NCBI GenBank assembly: GCA_032164295.1
Contig: JAJHTX010000001.1
Location: 2,108,001-2,172,000 of the forward strand
Direction: 5' to 3'
Length of the DNA stretch: 64,000 nt
From: Inonotus obliquus
Lineage: Eukaryota; Basidiomycota; Agaricomycetes; Hymenochaetales; Hymenochaetaceae
Positions 37,792 through 47,955 of the stretch are shown here, piece after piece; within the stretch, counting starts at the first letter, position 1, and every line of letters starts with the position of its first letter. The position numbers and the translations under genes were made by a program. The notes beneath the pieces were generated by a model. That model saw only the letters and a program-made list of their open reading frames with translations. It made no database searches and was not told the DNA's origin.

Positions 37792-40700
37792 TCAATTAAA
37801 ATTTAAAGTTGGAACTCCAACTCCCATGAGAAAGTCGAAGTTATCCTGTAATCCGTCCTGAGATGGAAGCGTCGAGAATTCCGGATTCGTCGGGAATGAA
37901 GGATTCTGGAAATTGGGTAATACAATGTCATCCAAGATTCCTACCGATTGCAAGATGATATCGTCCAGCATTTTCGCGTAGCGATCTAAATAGCACGTCA
38001 GTTGATCGGAAAAAAATCTGGAGTATGCAGGATGTACATGCTAGAGGTAAGCGTGACCCAATCTTTGCTAGAGCAATCCTGCAGGAAGGTGGTCGGATTA
38101 CGATAAAGGGGGGACGAAAAGAGTATCCATACCGAATGTACTCCAATTCTGTTCGTACCGTCTGACCTTGGACTTGATCACCCGATTGTTTCGATTCTTG
38201 TAAGAAACGAGTGAGCACCCTGCCGGCCATGAAGAAAGCAAACTGTAGAAAGGTGTGTATTTGAGCTTTGATACGAAGCACCCAACCAGTCACTTACACA
38301 ACAGAAGTTATCTAGTAGAGTTAGGTCAAAGCTTGTTGACCATATCTCATATAGTTGATCAAGAATTGCCCTGGATGCTTCTAGGATTCGTCCCGAAGAT
38401 ACGCATCCTCTACGCTTCAGATCGACGTGTGGGTCATGAAGCAAAATCTTAGCGCTAGATTCGAGATTAGCAGAGGAAGGTGCGTGGCCTTGCGGAGTAA
38501 CTGACACGTTTGGTGTGAGAATAGCCACAAGTAGGTGGACATCAACAATGCCATCTCGCGTCGCACTTTTCAGCCCTTTCGGGAAGCTTGGAATAAATTC
38601 GGAGACCAGATGGTCTGCTTTCTTGAAACCTACTGTCTCTCGTGGGTCAACATACTGGACAGTCGCGCAGTGCTCGCCAGTCGAAGAACCAGGAGGAGGA
38701 ACCATCTCTGGAACTCCTGCGAAATTCTTGGCCCTGAATCGCAAGTTGAAATTCTTTACGTATGACATCACCTGTTCCGCAAACACATTGAGAATTTCCT
38801 GACGAGCAAAGAATAAAGAGTTAGCTATACCATCGACGCCTTTATGTACAGCACAAAAGAATCAGTTTGCTCCGGCGGGTGGTTGAGTAAGACGCCGGGG
38901 CTATGTGCCCACTGCCTATCTTTTGGAGGAACGAGGACCTACACAATCGTTATTGAGCAAGATGCAGCCCCCAAGCGTAAGAAAAAAAGCATACGCCTTG
39001 TTCAAACTGGTCGGCCCTGACCGGTAACAGTTGTGAGACGTCTTGGTCGTCTAAACTCATAGCCCATCCATTTCCAGATGAGTAGAGTCTCTCGGTTGCA
39101 TAAGTTAACCAAAAAGTATTGCGCCGCATCTCATCCTCGATCACCGTTCGGGCGGGTGGAATTATAGATGGTGCCCGAAGCGATTTTGATATCGAGTGGA
39201 ATGGTGGGCACATGTTCAAACCAATTGGAATAAGGTATCTGATGATGGTGTATTCGTCAAAACCGCGAAGGATAGCATCACGACGCAGGAATATACCACG
39301 CACCTCATTGCTCGTCCAGTTGTCAGAAACATCTGAAGTTGAATGTCTTAATACAATTCCTGCTTTGAATTCAGCGACGTACATCTGCCCATCTGTGATG
39401 ATGTCAGCACTGGAAAACAAGCGTAGACATAACTACTGACTTTGCATGCGAATGATAAAACCATGTAAGGATGGTCGTTGCTGTGACAAGCGGTTACCAC
39501 TAGAAGGACCATCAACTGCAGAATAACAAACCTTGCTGGCACTCAAAAAGACGTTCGCCTAGGCTTGTACTTTCCTCTATAGCCGCCATTGCATATTTTG
39601 CGTGCATCTCGCCGAACGAGTCCGGGAGAGCTTTTCGACGCTTGTATGCACTCTGAAAAAGGTCGTCTATTCGACTTCAGTAAACGGCACACGGGTGGCA
39701 CAGTAATACAGACTAACCTGCTGGAGTTTCTGCGAAGTTTGGCAATGGTGGAGCGGGGACAGCGGCCGTATACAAGCTACCTACTGCGCACATTGAATGC
39801 AATATCGCTGCATATACATGAGTCGCCGAGTTTCTGCGTCTCGAAACAGGGCGTACCAATATGAGGGAAATGAGCATGTGTTACCGGCAAATTCAATGAC
39901 GCGAGAAACGTTGGCGCGTGAAAGATTCGACCCGCATGATGCTGGAAAGCAAAAAACACATCCACTCTATAGTACGGTGCTTAGCAGTTGCTCAGCTTTG
40001 GGTAAAGTTTCATCACCTACAGATGCTGCAGGAGCTCAAAGGAAGGCAAATCATGAGGCCAATTCGGCCAAAGGATTTGAGTAGCATTGTTTGTTGTGGT
40101 CTGAGCATCACCTGAACCGTTGCCCGAATACGTCAATGGAGGTGTATTGACCGGAGAAATGTGAGCAGGTATCAGTGGAGAAAACGGCGGTGCAGTTGGT
40201 GGGACATAGGGCAGGCTCTGGTTACGGTTAGACAGTGCTGTGGTTGAAATATTGGGTAGATCGCTGTAAGTCTGCCTTTCTGAAGTATTCGGAGCGACGG
40301 AGGAAGAGTCGGACGGTGAGCCAGAAGTCCGCGAGTGTTTGTTCTCTTCCTCCTTCTGCCGCAGAAGTGCTTCGAGCTCGCCTGGATTCAATAATGAATA
40401 TCACAAAATTGGTTCTTAGCATATGTGAAGCGCACTTATCCGGTTTTCAAGCCTTTCATATCTATTCTTCGGGGCCGCGTGTAGCTGAGAGCCGTTTTCT
40501 GTCGGTTCATCAAACGTGCACTCAAGGGGCGGTACCTCAACGCCTGGCGGTGCGTGCGAAACGGTGTTCCTATGAGATCGTACACAGGTTGAACATGGAC
40601 GGCGAGCGTCACTAATAGAAAATTGAGAATTAATAAGAACAGCCTCGGGCACGGGCATCGGGCTTCAACTTGCCATTTCTGCCGATCATATTAGTGCGTA

Positions 40701-40920
40701 AGGGCGCATGATAGTATAGGTCACTCACAAGCTTTCTTCGTCTACACTGGTGACACGCCTAAACGAAGCAAGCGACGACGGTCAGAGACCGAAAGCATGA
40801 CTCAGGTCGCTTATTTCGACGACTGGGACTTGCCTGGTTGCGTTTGAGGATAGGTGCCGAGACCGTTTGCCCTGCTGTACCCGAGTGATTGGTGAAGGTC
40901 TCGCTGGGTGCCTTGGGCAT
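37792..40920 (-). CDS. Zn2Cys6 fungal transcription factor (regulator A)
   Basis: Nuclear DNA-binding regulator with a binuclear zinc cluster and a fungal-specific transcription factor domain; target genes unknown. From ATG at 40920: MPKAPSETFTNHSGT, ILKRNQACHQCRRRKLKCDA, RRPCSTCVRSHRNTV, ending with LECTFDE. Five cysteines have standard spacing (C-x2-C-x6-C-x5-C-x2-C) and the sixth follows after 21 residues, which is long. A short coiled coil (KNRYERLENRI and ELEALLRQKEEENKH) and a Ser/Pro linker lead to the middle homology domain (DEMRRNTFWLTYATERLYSS, NGWAMSLDDQDVSQLLPV). The C-terminus is MGVGVPTLNFN, stop at 37792. The first exons are unusual: exon 40834-40920, GC-AG intron 40759-40833, exon 40729-40758, intron 40679-40728, a 5-nt exon 40674-40678, GC-AG intron 40612-40673. 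Regulator B at 53.8-56.8 kb is the same type. Confidence 0.82.
40674..40678 (-). other. Five-nucleotide exon of regulator A
   Basis: AAATG on the minus strand, preceded by GATCGGCAG and followed by the GC donor GCAAGT. It supplies Lys and two bases of the third zinc-cluster Cys codon; the third base comes from the next exon (TGACGCTCGC). Without it the KCDA motif cannot be formed. Confidence 0.75.
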
Positions 40921-41279
40921 ACCGGTTAGTCCAAGAGCTTAACGGCTCGCTGCCACGGCGGGGTGCGGGCAGGAAACGACTTGAAACAGTCACCGTCGTC
41001 TGTTTGACGGGCGGCAATAAAGCGCTGACATAAGACAGGCAGGCCAATGACCTATACCTAACGGAATCGTGTCCTTCCCTTGCATGTAAAGTGTGATGTT
41101 CAGCCAGACTATAATCGGCGTTGCAGATACATGTAGAACTATTTGCACAGACAAGCAGGTACAATTAAACATTGCATTGCCAATGCTAGCTATCCTTCCC
41201 AAGATAATCGATCCCCCTCAACCACTTTGCCAAACATTCTTCACATCATTGTCACCATCTATCCCCAGAAGAAGAGAAC
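40921..41279. other. Intergenic
   Basis: Upstream of regulator A and downstream of importin alpha. A minus-strand open frame crosses the regulator A start in another frame; it is not supported as a gene. Confidence 0.4.
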
Positions 41280-43164
41280 CTATTGACCAAAGCTGAAACC
41301 ACCTTGTGGGGCAGCAACGTCTGAGTGGAACTGCAAACGACTCTTAGCAACTTTCGTGCAAATAAACAATTGTTACGTACAGCAAACTGGCCAGATGCAT
41401 CAACAGCCGCGGGCGCGATGTTCGTATCTTCCTCCTCGTCGGCGAAATACTTGTCCATGATATTGAATGCCTTCTTGTAGATTTCCAAATTATCGTGCTG
41501 CTGGAGGTTGTGGATCATATACATGCCACCGCACTCCTCAACATATTGCGCATATTGATTGGTCGCGCCCGCACCAGCAGCCTGTTTGTCCATCTCCCCG
41601 ACCTTCAAAATATTATCCAAACCATCGAGCGCCACCTGGATGATTTTGTTGTCCATAGTTTGGAGCAAGTCACACAGAGGTTTGATGCATCCTTGGCTGA
41701 CGAGGTAACGGATTTGTGCTGGCTCCTGTAGACCCCCTGACGTAGCGTTAGAAATCGCCCAGCAGGCCTCCTTCCTTGTCTTGAAATCGGCGTTCTGAAG
41801 GATGTTGATAAGGGGAGGAATTATGTTCGCATCTACTACTGCCTGAATCTGATGCGGCGAGCCGGCGGTGATGTTGGATATCGTCCAGCAAGCCTCCTTA
41901 CGAATGCCATCCTTAGGAGAGGATAGAAGAGATAACAAAGCTGGGAGGGCACCGGAAGCAATTACGACTTGGGTCTGCAAATCGTCGCCTGTCACAATGT
42001 TTCCGACCGAACGCAATGCAGGAGTTTGAACGGAAGTCGAGCTATGCATAAGGAGATCAACGAGTCTCCTGCAGACACCCGATTCGATAACAGCCTGGAT
42101 CTTGTCATTCGAACCATCTGATAGATACGAGATTGCCCAGCAGGCGTCGATGAGTACCTCGTCATCCATTGAATAGATGAGCTTGGTGAGTACAGTCAAA
42201 GCAGGCGAGATCTATCAGAATTGTAATCCTCTTCAGATTATCCGCTGAATGGCAATTCGAGATGACTCACCAATTCCCAATCCGGCTGAGGATTCTTGCC
42301 CCTGCAGAAGTTGCTGAGTGTCCAAGTTGCATTCCGCAGCATACTGATCTTGTGATTTTCGCTCAGGAGAGCGAGAAGAGGACGGAGAGCACCCTGCTGA
42401 AGGACATAATCTCGGCACTGGGGGCTGTCACCTGCAATGTTTCCTAATGCCCAGACAGCTTGTTCTCGAACGTCCAGGACGGGAGAGGACAATAGGTTGA
42501 TGAATTCCGGAACCGCACCAGCTTTGATCACAACTTGTGTATGGTCCGCAGTACCAGATGCGATATTTGTTAGCGCCCATGCGGCTTCAAACTACCAATA
42601 TACCACATTAGCGTCCCATCCTTATCCTGCAGACATCATTCCTACCTGGAGCATAGAGTGGTTGCCGCGGAGGAACTCGACAAATCGCGGTACAACACCA
42701 CATTCAATGACTTTTTCGATCGGCGGATTCTTCTCTTTTGAAAGAAGCTTGCGGAATTTCGTGGTAGCGTCAAGCTGGCGGTCTGGATCATCTGAGAATA
42801 CGCCAGCCACTAGCTCTTCAGCGAGCTGCATGATTGAGCCACATGGTCAGATTTCCAAACGCATATACTGATAATATAGGGTGACCTACAGGAGCCTCCC
42901 AGTTGCTTGACCCGGCCTCGTCATCAGAATCAGGCGTGGGGGCAGGAAGGAAGTTCCTTCTCTTCGCTATGTTTTCTTCCCTCTTTTGACGTCTGATTTC
43001 AACCTGCTGTTCCTCCCGGCGGCGGCGTAGATCGTCCTGTTTGAACCCGCCCTTGTTCTTGAAATCTTTTAGAAAAAATACGCTTGGCATCAGTACGTAG
43101 ATAGATGAATAACAGATAGCAAAGACTGACTAGCTCTGCGATGGTCCAAAGTTCGGGACTCCAT
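41280..43164 (-). CDS. SRP1: Importin subunit alpha (karyopherin alpha)
   Basis: Adaptor that binds nuclear localisation signals and docks cargo to importin beta. ATG at 43164 ([11 protein letters not shown]) is separated by an intron from the IBB domain ([20 protein letters not shown], then [12 protein letters not shown]). About ten armadillo repeats follow, with the NLS-binding Trp/Asn ladder visible in [65 protein letters not shown] and [14 protein letters not shown]. The acidic [10 protein letters not shown] region and a final GGFSFGQ complete a protein of about 530 residues. Six exons. The start sits 152 bp from the divergent LSM5 start, so the two genes share a promoter region. Confidence 0.95.
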
Positions 43165-43316
43165 GGTTTAAAAGCGGCAAGCTGTGAGATGTAGGATGAG
43201 AGTAAGATGGACGCGTCGATGGATGGCACGAAACAAACTGGGCAAGGGGGTGAGAAAACGTGACTTGAGGTCACAGTGAACCACCACTTCAACCTAAGCC
43301 ATACTCACCATTTGCC

Positions 43317-43797
43317 ATGGCCTCACAAGTGTTACCGCTAGGTGTCTTCTATTCGATATTCGTGCGCCATATCACGGACTAACGAATTCTGATACAGAAT
43401 TGATTGATACTTGCATTGGCTCGCGTATATGGGTCATCATGAAAAGCGACCGCGAGTTTACAGGAACACTGCTAGGCTTCGACGACTTCGTTAGTAAGTG
43501 AAGCCATTGTCCTTTATTGTGTTATCAATTGAAGAAATTCTCAAAGATATCATCTTGGACGATGTAACAGAGTAGTAAGAAACCCAGTTGGCTCTATTGC
43601 CCTTCACTTGATTTACATTTATTTTGAACAGTGAGACTACTCCTGAAGGTCGAAAGACGACTAAGCTCCGGCAAACCCTACTCAATGGAAATAACATCTG
43701 CATGGTGTGCCAATTGCGTTATTTCTTTTACACGGTTTGTGGCTCTGACTATTGTTTCTAGCTGATTCCAGGAAGCTCAGGGCCTGAGGGTTCGTAG
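43317..43797 (+). CDS. LSM5: U6 snRNA-associated Sm-like protein LSm5
   Basis: Subunit of the Lsm2-8 ring (U6 snRNA 3' end, nucleus) and the Lsm1-7 ring (mRNA decay with Dcp2, cytoplasm). Five small exons: 43317-43341, 43398-43493, 43547-43574, 43632-43704, 43762-43797, totalling 258 nt (85 residues plus stop), exactly the family length. Sm1 motif: [19 protein letters not shown], then [20 protein letters not shown]. Sm2 motif: [14 protein letters not shown]. All introns are GT-AG. It is too fragmented to appear as one open frame. Confidence 0.95.
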
Positions 43798-44507
43798 AGT
43801 GATGCTTCATTCTGATCATCATTTCCGTCTTCGGACACCGTGATACTTTAGCACTGAGTAGAAGCCACCTAATACCTAATATCCCTCTAAATCGGATATA
43901 TTCACCACATTGTCCTCGGGTACTCGGGTAGCTGCCTAACTTCGACATCTCTGAGCAAAAAGGAGTAGAACGTATGATGATTGCTATATGCTATATAATT
44001 GATACATGACGTCTCGACTCTACCAAGAAATACTGTGCTGGTAACTCACCTGGCATCCGTCTTTCCGCGCCACGAGCCACAATCTGTCAAAAGGACACTT
44101 AATCCTCACTTTTTATTGGGAGACGTATCGTAGTCTCAGATGACTTCTCCAAATAGACTCTTGACAGACAGAACAAGAGATTGAGAGTGTTCCGGCCATA
44201 CCGAACAAGATGCGTTACATTATAAGGATAATCATCATATCAGTTCGGTAAAAGGCATCGAATATCATGAAAATCACGTAAGAGTTTGGTACAATCTATT
44301 TAGTAACAAAATGTCAAGTCTTGAAGTGCATGGCCGAACTGACGAAGAATCTAAGCTCCGAAGGCTGAAATTTGAAGCGGAGCCAGAAAACACGCGACAC
44401 AATTTCGATCACGGGATCGGAAAACCCTCACAGAGGCAAGTCAAGTCCAGCAAGCAGAATACTTTACAGTGTCCATACCATACCACTCCTTACAAAACCC
44501 AGTAATC
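43798..44507. other. Intergenic between LSM5 and bS16m
   Basis: No gene recognised. A 64-codon open frame at 44311-44505 (+) ends just before the bS16m ATG and has charged, unstructured composition; it could be chance or part of the 5' leader. Confidence 0.4.
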
Positions 44508-44938
44508 ATGGTCGTCCGCATACGCTTCTCCATGCACGGCCCGCGAAATAACAAGTTCTTCCACATCGTCGCTATGAACGCCAAACAAGGACGAGACGCC
44601 AAACCTATCGAAACACTAGGCGTCTACAGACATAAAATCGACCCAGCTAAAGACCGAACACAAAAGTCGGTAGAATGGAGTGTTGCACGAATAAAGTATT
44701 GGCTTAATGTTGGTGCGCAACCGAGTAAATCAGCGGTTAGGCTTTTTACGCAGGTACGTACATTCGCTGGTGTTTCGATATTTCGAAAGATAGGACTGAG
44801 AATTGAATTTGTCTGTTTAGGGTGGGATTATACCTCCAGATTCGAAGTATCACACTCCGGAGGAGAGACTACGAGAAGCTCAAAGAAGAAAAGCTAAAGC
44901 CGAGGACGAGGAAACTCACGAAATCATCGACTCATAAA
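44508..44938 (+). CDS. MRPS16: Mitochondrial small ribosomal subunit protein bS16m
   Basis: Component of the mitochondrial small ribosomal subunit, binding 12S/15S rRNA. Starts MVVRIRFSMHGPRNNKFFHI, then PIETLGVYRHKIDPAKDRTQ, the standard S16 core (ERLGYY-like segment is LGVYRHK), VEWSVARIKYWLNVGAQPS, and after one intron (GTACGT...TTTAG, about 44753-44820) GGIIPPDSKYHTPEERLREA. About 120 residues. The N-terminus has no separate presequence, which is normal for S16, whose own first residues can target it. Confidence 0.93.
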
Positions 44939-45125
44939 CCTACCGCACACCTAGTCTAGATGCGATGCTCTGACTTGGGGAGGACAGGCGTTGTTACTTT
45001 TGGGAAACTTTTTCATCTTTATTTCTATAGTTTCTGCATTTATCCTCTCCAATACAACCACACGACATCATACACAACCAAGCGTGCTTCAGCGAAGATC
45101 AGCCCAATGTTCACGCAGACTAGAG

Positions 45126-46047
45126 TTATGGCGTATTTCTCAACAGCTCTATAACACCCTCATGACTCGCTTCTTTCGCCAAGTCAAGTGCAGAAAGCCC
45201 ATCACTATCCTGCAACTTCACAGTTAGGCCGGTCTATATCCGCTAAATTCAACCGGCGTACCTTCGAACTTGCATCAGCTCCTTTACTCAAGAGCAATCT
45301 CACGACCTCCGTGTTCCCGCGATCGGAAGCAAGGTGTAGAGCCGTGTAATCCTTATTCCGTGCACAGTTGATTTAAGTTAGAGTACTTGTGTGCCTCGGA
45401 ATGCAGGTAGTAAAGAAGGAACTCACGTATTCATCCCGAGCATTCACGTCTATGTCCGCATGAGAATCAAAGAATGCTTTTAACTCTTTGACATCTCCCT
45501 TGATCGCTAAATTATGCAAGGATGGCGCTTCTTCGTCCTCTTCATCTCTACGCACTTTACTAACAGCCGATCCCATTCCACTGCCAATACCACTTTGACT
45601 CTGAGGAGGGTTGTCATTCGAATCTCGTGCTAGTAGTTCCTCGGCAGTAGGTTCCTCATATGGTTTGGGTGGTTCTGCAATAGCACTACCAGGCTTCCAT
45701 CCCAGACTCTTCGCAATTTCAATGTAACGTTTCTCTGCTTCAGACTCCTTTCCTCGCCAAGTTGCCCCAGTGGATTTCCACGCATCATACTTGGCGCGGT
45801 CCTTAAAAGAGAAAATGGATGGTCTTGTTGTCGTCGGTTCCGGTGACACCGTTAAGAACTTGAATATCCCATAAATCTACAGAAACGTAATTAGGGCTCC
45901 TCATCTTCTTTCATATTTTACAGGGGTAGAGATGACCTCAAGTAATGTCTCCTGTGGGACAGTGGTTTGGCTTGATGTATTTGTTGATAGAAACGCCTTA
46001 GCTTCATGAAAAAGTGGTGTTGGTGTATACGCAGGTGCTTCAGGCAT
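45126..46047 (-). CDS. Acyl-CoA-binding domain protein with ankyrin repeats (ACBD6-like)
   Basis: Cytosolic protein expected to bind long-chain acyl-CoA and, through its ankyrin repeats, protein partners such as N-myristoyltransferase, as described for ACBD6. The ACB domain is FHEAKAFLSTNTSSQ, LLEIYGIFKFLTVSPEPTTT, RPSIFSFKDRAKYDAWKSTG and EAEKRYIEIAKSLGW, with the usual Tyr/Lys ligands. After an acidic linker come ankyrin repeats (PSLHNLAIKGDVKELKAFF, DYTALHLASDRGNTEVVRLL, DGLSALDLAKEASHEGVIEL). Introns near 45.86, 45.40 and 45.25 kb. ATG at 46047 is preferred; the frame is open further, with another possible start at 46083. Confidence 0.88.
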
Positions 46048-46211
46048 GATGGCCTTGGTCAAGATGTAAAGTAGTTGTGGCAATTGTGGCGCAGATCAAT
46101 TCCAAATCCCAAATGGTAGAAACGTGCCATGCGTGACATAAATGGAGTCCATAAAGTATGGTCTAGGGTCTATGATACTTGCACAGTCTACTCAAGACAT
46201 AATGTAGAAAA

Positions 46212-47663
46212 CTAAGCTAGACCCGCCTCCTTCATTGCCTGTGAGAGAAGAGCAGAACGGACTGTTAGTTCGTCAGTTCGTTCACAGGTGATTCGCCACG
46301 TACATTCAGCATAGTAATACCAATCTTCGCCGGGCTGTCGGTAACAATGACACCAGCCTTTTCCAACGCAGCGACCTTATCTGAGGCCTTGCCTGATGAT
46401 TCCTTCCAGTCAGAGCACATTCTCACCACATCGCTTATAACTCACCTTTTCCACCAGCGATGATCGCTCCAGCATGACCCATACGCCTTCCAGGAGGCGC
46501 GGTACGTCCGGCGACGAATGCCACAACGGGCTTGGGATTTTTCCTCGTCTTATTATATTTCTCCAAGTATTCCGCAGCTTCTTCCTCCATAGACCCACCG
46601 ATCTCACCAATTAAAACGATACCTATACTAACGTGTCAATGGAAGAAAAATGCTTTCTGGAATGAGGCATCTTACCTTCAGTCTCTGGTTGATCGAGGAA
46701 AATCTTTACCACGTCGAGATGCTGAGTACCGGGGAACGGGTCACCACCGATGCCGACACATAGCGACTGCCCAAGACCAACATCCGTCGTTTGGGCGACA
46801 GCTTCGTATGTAAGAGTACCCGACCTCGATACGATACCTGCAACGTGACAGCCTTGAATACGAGTGCGAAAGCCCAGAACAAACCAAACCAACCGATCTT
46901 GCCAGGTTTGTGAATATGACCAGGCTGAATTCCCATTTTGCATCCTAATGGGTTGATGATACCTGGGCAATTCGGCCCTACAAGTCTTGACTTTGATTGA
47001 CTCCTCAACGCTGACATGACCTGCATTGCACCATCGTTAAGTACGTCCATCTAGGAGCGAAAAAAGCGCGACACTAACGCGAATTTCGTCTGCCTGTGGG
47101 ATGCCCTCCGTGATACAGACAATGAGCCCAATTTCATTCTCAATTGCCTCAATAATTGCATCTGCAGCTGTCGGTGGCGGGACATAAAGGACAGTCGCGT
47201 CGGGCTTGGTTTCTCGGACGGCCTGATGATGCACTAGTCAGGATATGGGAAACGGATTGATGGTACCCAGAATGCTCACCTCTCTAACTGTACCAAAGAT
47301 AGGAAGACCGAGGTGTGTTTGACCAGCCTTCTTAGGTGAGACGCCGCCGACCATGTTTGTCCCATATTGTAGTGCCTCCTTGACGTGGAAAGTACCCTGA
47401 CAAACGGCCTATTAGAAATGGTGACGAAGCACACCGTACAGCCATAATATTACAGTCTTCCCAGTCAGGCCCTGACAGAGGACCTTCGTGTCCTTGTGGA
47501 TTAACAGGTTGCGCGCAGAATCCGCATATGAAAGACGAGCAGCAGAATGCGAGAAGGACCTGGCGGACGCTGGACAGGATGTTGAACGTGAAGACGTGTT
47601 AAACGAAACTTTGCGTATAAGCTTACCTTTCTTTGCTACAGACTCCGCTGCACGCCTGTACAT
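46212..47663 (-). CDS. Succinyl-CoA ligase [ADP/GDP-forming] alpha subunit, mitochondrial
   Basis: TCA-cycle enzyme of the matrix: the alpha subunit binds CoA and carries the phosphohistidine. A 37-nt first exon (47627-47663) and a 57-nt intron interrupt the presequence [20 protein letters not shown]. The mature part has [111 protein letters not shown] and [20 protein letters not shown]. The active-site His lies in [14 protein letters not shown]. The protein ends NAMKEAGLA, about 330 residues. Six or seven introns. Confidence 0.94.
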
Positions 47664-47955
47664 TGTGGGATGTAGGAAGTGAAGGGTATAGGAGAAAGAG
47701 AAATAAGAGTATATGATAGAGTGAATCGTTGACTGACAACTCTACTTTTGACGAAAGGCCGAGCCGGAATATGCCGACGGTGTGTCTTCTCGAATCGGCC
47801 AATCGGAGTCGGAGTCCCGCACACAAAACTTGCGCAGGTAATGCGCAGTGGAGATTATCGGAACCCGTACACTAAAACACATCCTATTTCTGACTCGTAG
47901 TACAATGCTCAAAGTATAAACCTTCATTCCTACTCCCATCCATCACAAGCCTCTA

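Noticed and set aside
44311..44505. 64-codon open frame before bS16m as a separate gene
   Set aside because: Charged low-information sequence, ends just before the next ATG, no recognisable domain.
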